Notes: generated by a model from the letters alone, not told the origin. DNA of 6,431 nt from Chryseobacterium sp. UBA6632 (GCA_002455915.1 DKLU01000250.1:1260-7690), one strand, 5' to 3'. Positions 1-5,998 are shown, numbered from the stretch's first letter. Numbers and translations are program-made.

Positions 1-1
1 T

Positions 2-241
2 GTAAAATATGATTTCGGAATTGTTTACTGTAAGATTTTCTGCTTATATGAAAAGCTGGATTCTTACTTCCTGATAGACAATCTGGAAATTGCAGTAAAT
101 ATGTATCAATCTAAACCAAATTTGACAATGTTAATTGATTTAACCGCTAAAATTCAATTATTATTTCAAAATAAACAGATTACAAAACAACAATTGGAAT
201 ATAATATTTCATTCATAAATACATTACAAAATGAATTATAA
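2..241 (+). CDS. C-terminal fragment of an unrecognised protein upstream of trpB
   Basis: An open frame enters from the left edge and runs 79 codons to a TAA at 239-241, so its stop lies 11 bp inside trpB, in another frame. The visible residues are rich in hydrophobic and polar helix formers: a Cys/Tyr-rich opening ([14 protein letters not shown]), a middle part ([14 protein letters not shown]) and a Gln/Asn-rich tail ending INTLQNEL. It looks like an alpha-helical cytoplasmic domain with no signal peptide or clear membrane segment. It does not resemble TrpF, TrpC or TrpD, the genes one would expect before trpB, because no barrel or phosphate-binding motif is visible. The overlap suggests co-transcription and translational coupling with trpB. 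I do not recognise the family. The frame is probably real because it is fully open up to an operon-like overlap, but nothing else confirms it. Confidence 0.6.
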   Translation, partial: VKYDFGIVYCKIFCLYEKLDSYFLIDNLEIAVNMYQSKPNLTMLIDLTAKIQLLFQNKQITKQQLEYNISFINTLQNEL

Positions 242-1436
242 AAATCCCGATGAACACGGATATTATGGAGAATTTGGAGGAGCTTTCATTCCCGAAATGC
301 TCTACCCCAATGTAGAGGAATTACAGAAAAACTATCTTGAAATCATTGAATCGGAAGATTTTCAACAGGAATATCAGGATTTATTAAAAAATTACGTTGG
401 CCGCGCCACACCTTTATATTTTGCAAAAAACTTAAGTCAGAAATACAATACTCAAATCTATCTGAAAAGAGAAGATCTGAATCATACGGGGGCACATAAA
501 ATTAACAATGCACTCGGACAGGTTTTATTGGCAAAGCGTCTCGGAAAAAGTAGAATTATTGCAGAAACCGGAGCCGGACAACATGGCGTAGCAACGGCAA
601 CAGCTTGTGCTTTATTGGGTCTTGAATGTATCGTTTACATGGGCGAAATTGATATTCAAAGACAAGCTCCGAACGTGGCAAGAATGAAAATGCTAGGCGC
701 AGAAGTTATTGCAGCAACCTCAGGCTCAAAAACATTGAAAGACGCTGTAAACGAAGCTTTAAAAGATTGGATCAACAATCCTGTGACCACACATTATGTG
801 ATCGGAAGTGTGGTTGGCCCTCATCCTTTTCCGGATTTGGTCGCGAGGTTTCAGAGTATTATTTCACAAGAAATTAAGGAACAGCTTCAGGAGAAAATTG
901 GTCGTTCCAATCCAGATTATGTTATCGCGTGTGTTGGTGGTGGAAGCAATGCTGCAGGCACTTTTTATCATTTCGTAAATGAAGAAAATGTAAAAATTAT
1001 TGCCGCTGAAGCCGGAGGTTTTGGCGTAGATTCCGGAAAGTCTGCAGCCACCACTTTTTTGGGAACGTTAGGCGTTTTGCATGGCAGTAAAAGCTTGGTC
1101 ATGCAAACGGAAGATGGTCAGGTCATCGAGCCCCACTCTATTTCTGCTGGATTGGATTATCCTGGAATCGGGCCATTTCACGCCCATTTATTTAAGGAAA
1201 AACGTGCAGAATTTTTCAGCATTAATGATGACGAAGCCTTACAATCAGCTTTTGAACTCACAAAACTCGAAGGCATTATTCCCGCTTTGGAAAGTTCTCA
1301 CGCGTTGGCGGTTTTAGACAAAAAGAAATTTAATGAAAATGATGTCGTTGTAATCTGCTTAAGTGGCCGTGGTGACAAGGATATGGAAACGTATTTGAAA
1401 AGGCTGGAAGATCGAAGTCCGAAGCAGGAGGTTTAG
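231..1436 (+). CDS. trpB: Tryptophan synthase beta chain (EC 4.2.1.20)
   Basis: The PLP enzyme TrpB condenses indole, channelled from TrpA, with L-serine to give L-tryptophan in the cytoplasmic alpha2-beta2 complex. The 401 residues match the usual length (397 in Salmonella). The N-terminus ([18 protein letters not shown]) is typical. The PLP lysine is Lys90 in the motif HTGAHKINN, and the catalytic glutamate is Glu112 in AETGAGQHG. The phosphate-binding loop is GGGSN at 236-240, SAGLDYPG holds Asp309 of the COMM region, and Ser378 in LSGRGDKD faces the pyridine nitrogen. All key residues are present, so it should be active. The ATG at 231 fits the family start exactly and lies inside the end of the upstream frame; no Shine-Dalgarno is visible, as is normal in Bacteroidota. 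Its last residues (about 393-401) are encoded by degenerate 7-bp repeats and look like a non-conserved tail. trpA follows after 47 bp. Confidence 0.99.
   Translation: MNYKNPDEHGYYGEFGGAFIPEMLYPNVEELQKNYLEIIESEDFQQEYQDLLKNYVGRATPLYFAKNLSQKYNTQIYLKREDLNHTGAHKINNALGQVLLAKRLGKSRIIAETGAGQHGVATATACALLGLECIVYMGEIDIQRQAPNVARMKMLGAEVIAATSGSKTLKDAVNEALKDWINNPVTTHYVIGSVVGPHPFPDLVARFQSIISQEIKEQLQEKIGRSNPDYVIACVGGGSNAAGTFYHFVNEENVKIIAAEAGGFGVDSGKSAATTFLGTLGVLHGSKSLVMQTEDGQVIEPHSISAGLDYPGIGPFHAHLFKEKRAEFFSINDDEALQSAFELTKLEGIIPALESSHALAVLDKKKFNENDVVVICLSGRGDKDMETYLKRLEDRSPKQEV
1406..1433 (+). repeat. Left arm: four degenerate 7-bp units in the trpB 3' end
   Basis: The end of trpB reads as four consecutive heptamers, GGAAGAT, CGAAGTC, CGAAGCA and GGAGGTT, with a consensus near (G/C)GARGnn. 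They stop exactly before the trpB stop codon and encode the terminal residues of TrpB. A matching set lies in opposite orientation at the beginning of trpA. The pattern is visible directly. That it is a true repeat family, and not biased coding sequence, is inference. Confidence 0.5.
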
Positions 1437-1483
1437 CTCAGTTTCAAAAATAAAATTTGTCAACTTAAACTTAATTTAAATCT

Positions 1484-2263
1484 ATGATCAACAATAACTT
1501 CAAGCATCCAGCTTCTAGCACCCAACCTCAAAAAAGACTAAATATATACTTCACCGCAGGAATTCCACAACTGGAAGATACTGCTGATATTATAAAATTA
1601 ATTCAGTATTCGGGAGCCGATATGATCGAAATCGGGATGCCTTATTCCGATCCTGTTGCCGATGGTCCGGTAATTTCTCAGGCTCACGAACTGGCTCTGA
1701 AAAACGGAATGACCATCTCCACATTATTTTCTCAATTAAAATCCATTAAAAACGAAATTAAAATTCCTTTGATTTTGATGGGTTACATTAATCCTGTTTT
1801 AAGTTTCGGATTTGAAAATTTCTGCAAAGAATGCTCTGAAAGTGGTGTTTCGGGATTAATTATTCCGGATTTACCTCCCATTGAATTCAAAAAAAATTAT
1901 CAGAAAATTTTAGAAAAATATCACTTAAACTTTACATTTTTGGTTACACCTGAAACTTCAGATGAAAGAATTTTGTATTTAGATTCATTAAGTTCAGGAT
2001 TTTTATATGCGGTAAGTTCTTCATCTACAACAGGAAATAAAAATGCAGTTTTGAAAAATGAAGACTATCTTTCCAGATTAGCTTCTCTTCCCTTGAAAAA
2101 TCCCGTGATGATTGGTTTCGGAATTAAATCAAAAGAAGATTTTGAAAATGTAACCGAAAAAGCAGACGGTGGTATCATCGGAACTGCCTTTGTGAATATT
2201 TTACTACAAAATAGAGATTGGAAAACAAAAGCCATAGATTTTGTCCATTCCATAAAAGGGTAA
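1484..2263 (+). CDS. trpA: Tryptophan synthase alpha chain (EC 4.2.1.20)
   Basis: TrpA is a (beta/alpha)8 barrel that cleaves indole-3-glycerol phosphate to indole and glyceraldehyde 3-phosphate and passes indole through the tunnel to TrpB. It has 259 residues (268 in Salmonella). The catalytic pair is Glu49 and Asp60 in IEIGMPYSDPVADGP, at the same numbers as in the enteric enzyme. Also visible are MGYINPVLSFG (99-109), GLIIPDLPP (124-132), mobile loop 6 near VSSSSTTG (177-184) and the phosphate-binding segments IGFGIKS and GGIIGTAF; the latter has GT where GS is usual. The first 16 residues, up to KRLNIYFTAG, are a Ser/Thr/Gln/Pro/Asn-rich stretch partly encoded by heptamer repeats, in the place of the usual helix 0. 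ATG 1484 is the only plausible start, because no other in-frame ATG precedes the conserved barrel. lipB follows after 32 bp. Confidence 0.98.
   Translation: MINNNFKHPASSTQPQKRLNIYFTAGIPQLEDTADIIKLIQYSGADMIEIGMPYSDPVADGPVISQAHELALKNGMTISTLFSQLKSIKNEIKIPLILMGYINPVLSFGFENFCKECSESGVSGLIIPDLPPIEFKKNYQKILEKYHLNFTFLVTPETSDERILYLDSLSSGFLYAVSSSSTTGNKNAVLKNEDYLSRLASLPLKNPVMIGFGIKSKEDFENVTEKADGGIIGTAFVNILLQNRDWKTKAIDFVHSIKG
1503..1530 (-). repeat. Right arm: four degenerate 7-bp units in the trpA 5' end, opposite orientation
   Basis: Read on the minus strand from 1530 to 1503, the sequence splits into TGAGGTT, GGGTGCT, AGAAGCT and GGATGCT, the same general heptamer type as the arm at 1406-1433 but facing it. 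On the plus strand it encodes about residues 7-15 of TrpA (KHPASSTQP). AACCTC at 1524-1529 is the exact complement of GAGGTT at 1428-1433, and GCTTC at 1511-1515 complements GAAGC at 1421-1425. The spacer between the arms is 69 bp. Confidence 0.5.
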
Positions 2264-2270
2264 AAATCAC

Positions 2271-2278
2271 TAAATTTG
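2271..2278 (+). promoter_or_regulatory. Possible internal -7 box before lipB
   Basis: TAAATTTG in the trpA-lipB gap matches the flavobacterial -7 consensus TAnnTTTG exactly and lies 17 bp before the lipB start. The nearest upstream TTG (2241-2243) is 27 bp away, longer than the usual 17-23 bp. The element is therefore incomplete as a promoter and may be chance in AT-rich DNA. Confidence 0.25.
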
Positions 2279-2295
2279 TCTATTCAAAAAATGGT

Positions 2296-3024
2296 ATGAA
2301 CACAATTCAAAATAAAGTAGTAGAATTTGAAGATTTAGGCGTAAAAGAATATCAGCCCGCTTGGGATTATCAGGAAAAACTGATGAAAGATATTATTGAT
2401 ACCAAAATTAAAAACCGAGATTTACCTGCTGAACAACATATTACAACTCCGAATCATTTTCTATTAGTAGAGCATCCTCATGTATATACGTTGGGAAAAA
2501 GCGGACATGAAGAAAATATGTTAGCCGGAATTGACAAATTAAAGGAAATCGATGCCACTTTCGTTAAAGTAAATCGTGGCGGCGATATCACCTATCATGG
2601 TTACGGACAAATCGTTGGTTATCCTGTTCTAGACCTTGAAAATTTCTTCACCGACATTCATAAATATATGAGAAATCTTGAAGAAGTAATCATCAGAACC
2701 ATCGCAGAATATGGTTTGAAAGGTGAACGTTCGGAAGGCGAAACAGGCGTTTGGCTGGATGTTGGAAAACCTTATGCACGAAAAATCTGTGCCATGGGCG
2801 TAAAAGCTTCCCGTTGGGTTACGTTACACGGTTTTGCATTGAATGTAAATACAGATATGCGCTATTTTGAATACATTGTACCTTGCGGAATTAAGGATAA
2901 ACAGGTGACTTCTTTGAAGAGAGAGCTTGAAAGAGAACTCACTCCTGAAGAAATGGAGGATATTAAAGCCAAGATCAGAAAGCATTTTATGGAAGTTTTT
3001 GAAGCAGAATTAAAATTCAAATAA
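2296..3024 (+). CDS. lipB: Octanoyl-[acyl-carrier-protein]:protein N-octanoyltransferase LipB (EC 2.3.1.181)
   Basis: LipB moves an octanoyl group from octanoyl-ACP to a lysine of lipoyl domains (pyruvate and 2-oxoglutarate dehydrogenase E2, GcvH), the first step of endogenous lipoate synthesis before LipA inserts sulfur. In this 242-residue reading the family signatures are EHPHVYTLGKSG (59-70), RGGDITYHGYGQ (94-105) and ARKICAMGVK (161-170) with the probable catalytic Lys163. HGFALNVN follows, then VPCGI with the acyl-carrying Cys197. I chose ATG 2296 because conserved LipB sequence begins just after it and because it lies 32 bp past the trpA stop. An in-frame ATG at 2218 would add 26 residues that only re-read the trpA end. 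An insertion of about 15 residues near 36-52 before the conserved EHP motif is, as far as I recall, common in flavobacterial LipB. It is the last gene of the trp transcript and may also have its own weak promoter. Confidence 0.97.
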   Translation: MNTIQNKVVEFEDLGVKEYQPAWDYQEKLMKDIIDTKIKNRDLPAEQHITTPNHFLLVEHPHVYTLGKSGHEENMLAGIDKLKEIDATFVKVNRGGDITYHGYGQIVGYPVLDLENFFTDIHKYMRNLEEVIIRTIAEYGLKGERSEGETGVWLDVGKPYARKICAMGVKASRWVTLHGFALNVNTDMRYFEYIVPCGIKDKQVTSLKRELERELTPEEMEDIKAKIRKHFMEVFEAELKFK

Positions 3025-3029
3025 ATATT

Positions 3030-3063
3030 ATTAAACCATCAGAATCTGATGGTTTAATTTTTA
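3030..3063 (+). terminator. Rho-independent terminator after lipB
   Basis: A perfect 13-bp stem (3030-3042 with 3046-3058; core AAACCATCAG / CTGATGGTTT) closes a 3-nt loop (AAT) and runs straight into a T tract (TTTTT from 3058). It starts 6 bp after the lipB stop and separates the trp-lipB transcript from the hydrolase gene. Confidence 0.9.
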
Positions 3064-3073
3064 TCATAAAGGC

Positions 3074-3106
3074 TTGTTAAACCCTTATTTTCATTAGCTA
3101 AATTTA
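3074..3106 (+). promoter_or_regulatory. Possible promoter of the serine hydrolase gene
   Basis: TTG at 3074-3076 and TAAATTTA at 3099-3106 resemble the Bacteroidota -33/-7 pair (TTG and TAnnTTTG) with one mismatch and a 22-bp spacer. They lie between a strong terminator and the next gene, where a promoter is needed. The start would fall near 3113, leaving about 40 nt before ATG 3153. Confidence 0.4.
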
Positions 3107-3152
3107 ATTTTTAATTCTATTTTTGGAATTCAAAAAATTAACCAAGATCCCA

Positions 3153-4184
3153 ATGTTGACGAATTTCAAACTATTAACCTTTATATTATTATTTTCATTC
3201 TTCACGTCTTTCGCGCAGACGAATTATATTTTCGAAATAGACAGTTTAATCAGTGTCAAAGAACCCAGAATATTTAATGGAGTTGTATTAATCACTAAAA
3301 ACGGAAAGCCGCAATATTCCAGGGCGCATGGTTTTAGAGATATTACTCATCAGAATCCTTTGCAACTTACCGATCAGTTCGAAATCATGTCGAATACCAA
3401 ACAGATCACAGCCGTTTTACTGTTGAAAGAAGTGGAAAAAGGAAAAGTAGATTTAAAATTTCCTATTAAAAGTTATTTACCAAATCTTACACAACCTTGG
3501 GCTGAAAAAGTGACTGTTCATCAACTCTTAAATCATACTCATGGAATTACAGATCTTGAAAAGCCTTTGCTGTTCGAGCCCGGAACGGATTTTAAATATG
3601 GTAACCTTTCCAACATACTTTTAGGAAAAATCATTGAAAATGTATCGGGACAATCCTATAAACAGCTGGCAACAGAACTCTTTCAGCAATTGGGAATGAA
3701 AGATACTTTCTGCTATTCACAAGAAAATAAAGGTAAGCTTGTTACCGGTCACATGGTTAATAATAATGTTTTCAGTACCGTCGACGAATCTTTTATCGAT
3801 GATGAAAATCTTCCTGCAGATGGCGTGATTACTACGGCAAAAGATCTTTCGATCTGGAATAATCAGCTTCATAAGAATAAAATCCTCAACTTTAGCTCTT
3901 ATCGTTTAATGACTACTCCATCAGTGATGTCACAACATGACGTTTTCGGAAAAGAAAAAAGGGGTTACGGATATAATATACGAATCGTTAATGATGAAAA
4001 TGTTCAGTATTTCGGCCATACAGGACTTGGAGACGGTTTTGCATCGCTCAACATTTATATTCCTGAAAGCGATATAAGCATCATTGTTCTTGAAAACCAG
4101 ATGAATGAAAACAGTGATTTATATTATTATTTTGAAACAGAGATTAAAAATATAATTCTGAAAAGCGATTTGATTAAAAAATAG
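3153..4184 (+). CDS. Secreted serine hydrolase, beta-lactamase / peptidase S12 family
   Basis: The protein has 343 residues. Residues 1-21 form a signal peptide: a short start with Lys6, a Leu/Phe-rich core, and a likely cut at SFA-QT. The mature part has the class C beta-lactamase/DD-peptidase fold signatures. The nucleophile is Ser80 in SNTK with Lys83, the second motif is Tyr149-x-Asn151 (KYGN), and HTG at 289-291 stands where KTG occurs in true penicillin-binding proteins. It therefore probably acts in the periplasm or outside the cell as an esterase, D-aminopeptidase or cell-wall peptidase. The substrate cannot be read from sequence, and resistance to beta-lactams should not be assumed. 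I chose ATG 3153 because it gives a compact signal peptide; an in-frame TTG at 3123 would add ten residues. It is flanked by terminators on both sides, so it is transcribed alone. Confidence 0.93.
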   Translation: MLTNFKLLTFILLFSFFTSFAQTNYIFEIDSLISVKEPRIFNGVVLITKNGKPQYSRAHGFRDITHQNPLQLTDQFEIMSNTKQITAVLLLKEVEKGKVDLKFPIKSYLPNLTQPWAEKVTVHQLLNHTHGITDLEKPLLFEPGTDFKYGNLSNILLGKIIENVSGQSYKQLATELFQQLGMKDTFCYSQENKGKLVTGHMVNNNVFSTVDESFIDDENLPADGVITTAKDLSIWNNQLHKNKILNFSSYRLMTTPSVMSQHDVFGKEKRGYGYNIRIVNDENVQYFGHTGLGDGFASLNIYIPESDISIIVLENQMNENSDLYYYFETEIKNIILKSDLIKK

Positions 4185-4210
4185 ATCATTTTATCAGACA
4201 TAAAAATTTT

Positions 4211-4242
4211 AAAACTGCATTCATCCAATGCAGTTTTTTTTT
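4211..4242 (+). terminator. Rho-independent terminator after the serine hydrolase
   Basis: AAAACTGCATT (4211-4221) pairs perfectly with AATGCAGTTTT (4227-4237) around a CATCC loop and ends in a run of nine T (4234-4242). The left side is A-rich, so the hairpin could also work in part on the opposite strand, but no minus-strand gene is present. Confidence 0.92.
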
Positions 4243-4327
4243 CATTATCTAATTAAATATCAATTATTTAAAATTTCATAAATATAAATTATAGATTTTT
4301 TCAAATGTTAAATTTCGGCAAATTAAA

Positions 4328-4357
4328 TTGCACACAATATAATTGTTTGTACATTTG
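4328..4357 (+). promoter_or_regulatory. Flavobacterial promoter of the nitroreductase-ohrR-ohr operon
   Basis: TTG (4328-4330) and TACATTTG (4350-4357) match the Bacteroidota -33 and -7 boxes (TTG, TAnnTTTG) exactly, with a 19-bp spacer. The start should fall near 4364, giving an untranslated leader of about 57 nt. It is the best promoter in the window and is covered by two palindromes, as expected for a repressor-controlled promoter. Confidence 0.75.
4334..4346 (+). promoter_or_regulatory. Palindrome in the promoter spacer, candidate OhrR operator
   Basis: ACAAT-ATA-ATTGT is a perfect dyad between the -33 and -7 boxes. The half-site ACAAT/ATTGT resembles the OhrR boxes known from Bacillus (ACAATT/AATTGT half-sites, as I recall them). 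Assignment to the OhrR encoded two genes downstream is inference. Confidence 0.45.
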
Positions 4358-4361
4358 TACA
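4348..4361 (+). promoter_or_regulatory. Palindrome overlapping the -7 box, candidate operator
   Basis: TGTACA-TT-TGTACA is a near-perfect dyad that contains the whole -7 box. AATT at 4341-4344 and 4365-4368 extends the symmetry outside. A dimer bound here would block RNA polymerase, which fits repression by a MarR-type dimer. Confidence 0.45.
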
Positions 4362-4420
4362 GTTAATTCATTCAGACCTAATTCTGAATAATAATAAAGT
4401 TTAATTTTAAAATATATACA

Positions 4421-5053
4421 ATGTCATTAATAGAAGATTTAAAATGGAGACACGCTGTAAAAGCTTATGACCCAACAAAAAAAGTATCAGAAGAAGATTT
4501 AAATACTATTTTAGAGGCAGCAAGATTGGCTCCTACTTCTTCAGGACTTCAACCTTTCAAAGTTATTGTGGTTGAAAATCAGGAATTGAAAGAAAAAATG
4601 GTTCAGGGTGCTTTGAATCCTGAAGTCATGAGAGATTCTTCACACGTTTTGGTTTTTGCGGCTTGGGACAGCTACTCCGATGAAAAAATCGATAAAGTAT
4701 ATGATCACCACACGGATGTAAGAGAATTGCCAAGAGGACGTTTCGGAAGTTATACCGATAAAATTAAGGAAATGTACAATGCACAAACTGCAGAAGAACA
4801 TTTTGCCCACACGGCAAGACAAACTTATATTGCTTTAGGTTTTGCTTTAGCGCAAGCTGCTGAGTTGAAAATCGACAGTACTCCCGCAGAAGGTTTCAGT
4901 ACTGCTGTGGTTGATGAAATTCTAGGATTAAACGAATTAGGTTTAAAAAGTGTAAGTTTGCTGTATCTTGGTTACAGAGACGAAGAAAAAGACTGGCTTT
5001 CTACCATGAAGAAAGTTCGAGTTCCGATGGAGGAATTCATCATTAAAAAATAA
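4421..5053 (+). CDS. FMN-dependent NAD(P)H nitroreductase family protein (NfsB-like)
   Basis: This is a 210-residue cytoplasmic oxidoreductase of the nitroreductase fold, active as a dimer with FMN, which uses NAD(P)H for two-electron reduction of nitro compounds, quinones or similar electrophiles. The FMN-contacting start RHAVKAYDP (10-18; Arg10, His11, Lys14) is visible, followed by LAPTSSGLQPF (36-46). TPAEGF (154-159) carries the Glu-Gly pair. The phosphate-binding tail is KKVRVP with Lys198 and Arg200, equivalent to Lys205 and Arg207 of E. coli NfsB. Length and motif order match NfsB. The physiological substrate is unknown. ATG 4421 is the family start, and the region before it is AT-rich with no Shine-Dalgarno. 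It is the first gene of a peroxide-stress operon, so detoxifying quinones or other oxidised products alongside Ohr is a reasonable guess. Confidence 0.95.
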   Translation: MSLIEDLKWRHAVKAYDPTKKVSEEDLNTILEAARLAPTSSGLQPFKVIVVENQELKEKMVQGALNPEVMRDSSHVLVFAAWDSYSDEKIDKVYDHHTDVRELPRGRFGSYTDKIKEMYNAQTAEEHFAHTARQTYIALGFALAQAAELKIDSTPAEGFSTAVVDEILGLNELGLKSVSLLYLGYRDEEKDWLSTMKKVRVPMEEFIIKK

Positions 5054-5054
5054 T

Positions 5055-5071
5055 AAAGTCAACAGACTTTT
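5055..5071 (+). other. Small hairpin between the nitroreductase and ohrR
   Basis: AAAGTC (5055-5060) pairs with GACTTT (5065-5070) around an AACA loop, immediately after the nitroreductase stop and followed by one more T. The stem is short and AT-rich, so it is at most a weak attenuator or an RNA-end stabiliser. Confidence 0.25.
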
Positions 5072-5084
5072 CATTTTCAATCGT

Positions 5085-5519
5085 ATGGAAAATTCAAAAT
5101 CTTTAAAATTAGAAAATCAAATCTGCTTTCCGCTTTACGTGATTGCAAAGGAGATTACAGGGCTTTACCGTCCGTTTCTCGATGAGTTGGATATTACGTA
5201 TCCTCAATATCTCGTGATGATGATCTTGTGGGAAAACGACGGACTACCGGTGAGCAGCATCGGGGAAAAATTATACCTCGACAGCGGGACTTTAACCCCT
5301 CTTCTGAAAAGATTGGAAACGAAAGGATTTATCCAGCGAAAAAGAAAAAAAGAAGATGAAAGAGTGGTTGAAGTATTCATCACAGAATCCGGAAAAGGCC
5401 TTCAGCAAAAGGCTTGTGAAATTCCGGCTAAGATTCACAAAATCGTTGATGTTCAACCGCAAGACTGGATTGATTTAAAAGAAAGTGTCCAAAAAATATT
5501 AAGCAAAATAGAAAAATAA
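5085..5519 (+). CDS. ohrR: Organic-hydroperoxide-sensing MarR-family repressor OhrR
   Basis: OhrR is a dimeric winged-helix repressor that releases DNA when an N-terminal cysteine is oxidised by organic hydroperoxides. The 144 residues align by eye with Bacillus OhrR over the whole length. The sensor is Cys14 in ENQICFPLY, and Tyr28 and Tyr39 correspond to the tyrosines that hold the thiolate. The recognition helix is LDSGTLTPLLKRLE (65-78), and the wing contains RKRKKEDER (85-93). A second cysteine, Cys111 (KACEIP), is present and could form a disulfide, but its position need not match the Xanthomonas resolving cysteine. ATG 5085 lies 31 bp after the nitroreductase stop with no promoter in between. 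The TAA directly abuts the ATG of ohr, so the two are surely co-translated. It probably represses its own operon at the dyads near 4334-4361. Confidence 0.95.
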   Translation: MENSKSLKLENQICFPLYVIAKEITGLYRPFLDELDITYPQYLVMMILWENDGLPVSSIGEKLYLDSGTLTPLLKRLETKGFIQRKRKKEDERVVEVFITESGKGLQQKACEIPAKIHKIVDVQPQDWIDLKESVQKILSKIEK

Positions 5520-5942
5520 ATGAAAACTTTATATACAACAAAAGTAACAGCCAAAGGAGGCAGAAACGGTCAGGTAAAAAGCGAAAACGGAATTCTTGAT
5601 CTTGAAGTAAGAATGCCTAAAGCATTAGGCGGAGCAAATGATGATTTCACCAATCCTGAAATGCTTTTCGCAGCGGGATATTCTGCCTGTTTCGACAGCG
5701 CATTGAACAGGGTGATCAGTTTAGCTAAAATAAAAACCGGAGAAACAACAGTGGCGGCGCAAGTCAGCATTGGTCAGTTGGAAAACGGAGGTTTTGGTCT
5801 GGCAGTGGAACTGGATGTGAATATTCCTGAAGTTTCTATTGAAGAAGCACAGTCTTTAACGGAAAAAGCTCACGAAATCTGTCCGTATTCGAATGCGACA
5901 AGAAATAATATTGAAGTAAAACTTTCCGTGACAAACAACTAG
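5520..5942 (+). CDS. ohr: Organic hydroperoxide resistance protein Ohr (thiol peroxidase)
   Basis: Ohr is a cytoplasmic Cys-based, lipoyl/thiol-dependent peroxidase of the OsmC/Ohr family that reduces fatty-acid and other organic hydroperoxides to alcohols. The 140-residue length is typical. The peroxidatic Cys57 lies in GYSACFDSAL and the resolving Cys121 in HEICPYSNATR. Arg15 (GGRNG) and Glu47 (NPEMLF) complete the active site; all four keep the spacing known from Xylella Ohr with a constant offset of four. It is the third gene of the operon. The ATG follows the ohrR TAA with no base between. Lipoylated proteins are the usual electron donors for Ohr, and the lipoylation gene lipB lies about 2.5 kb upstream; that is worth noting but no proof of a link. 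A clear terminator follows the stop. Confidence 0.98.
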   Translation: MKTLYTTKVTAKGGRNGQVKSENGILDLEVRMPKALGGANDDFTNPEMLFAAGYSACFDSALNRVISLAKIKTGETTVAAQVSIGQLENGGFGLAVELDVNIPEVSIEEAQSLTEKAHEICPYSNATRNNIEVKLSVTNN

Positions 5943-5963
5943 AATTTATTTCATTCAAATATC

Positions 5964-5998
5964 AAATCTGTTTCTGAAGAAGCAGATTTTTTTGTTTT
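5964..5998 (+). terminator. Rho-independent terminator after ohr
   Basis: AAATCTGTTTC (5964-5974) pairs with GAAGCAGATTT (5979-5989), with one G-U wobble, around a TGAA loop. It is followed by seven T in total (5987-5993) and another T run after a single G. It ends the nitroreductase-ohrR-ohr transcript. Confidence 0.88.

Noticed and set aside
1081..1317. Second plus-strand open frame inside trpB
   Set aside because: It is out of frame within conserved TrpB sequence and has no features of its own.
1437..1483. Promoter between trpB and trpA (AAATTTG-like text)
   Set aside because: The TA and TTTG parts are separated by three bases instead of two and no spaced TTG exists; the genes are clearly one operon.
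2065..2253. Minus-strand open frame opposite trpA
   Set aside because: It lies wholly inside a strongly conserved gene, with no promoter, ribosome site or recognisable domain.
2218..2295. Longer N-terminus for lipB from an in-frame ATG at 2218
   Set aside because: The added 26 residues only re-read the end of trpA in another frame, and conserved LipB sequence begins right after ATG 2296.
3123..3152. TTG 3123 as start of the serine hydrolase
   Set aside because: It adds ten residues before an already complete signal peptide that begins at ATG 3153; ATG is the more likely start.
4640..4822. Minus-strand open frame opposite the nitroreductase
   Set aside because: A shadow of the conserved flavoenzyme; its hydrophobic residues come from the reverse complement of that gene.
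5570..5770. Minus-strand open frame opposite ohr
   Set aside because: A shadow of ohr with no independent signals.
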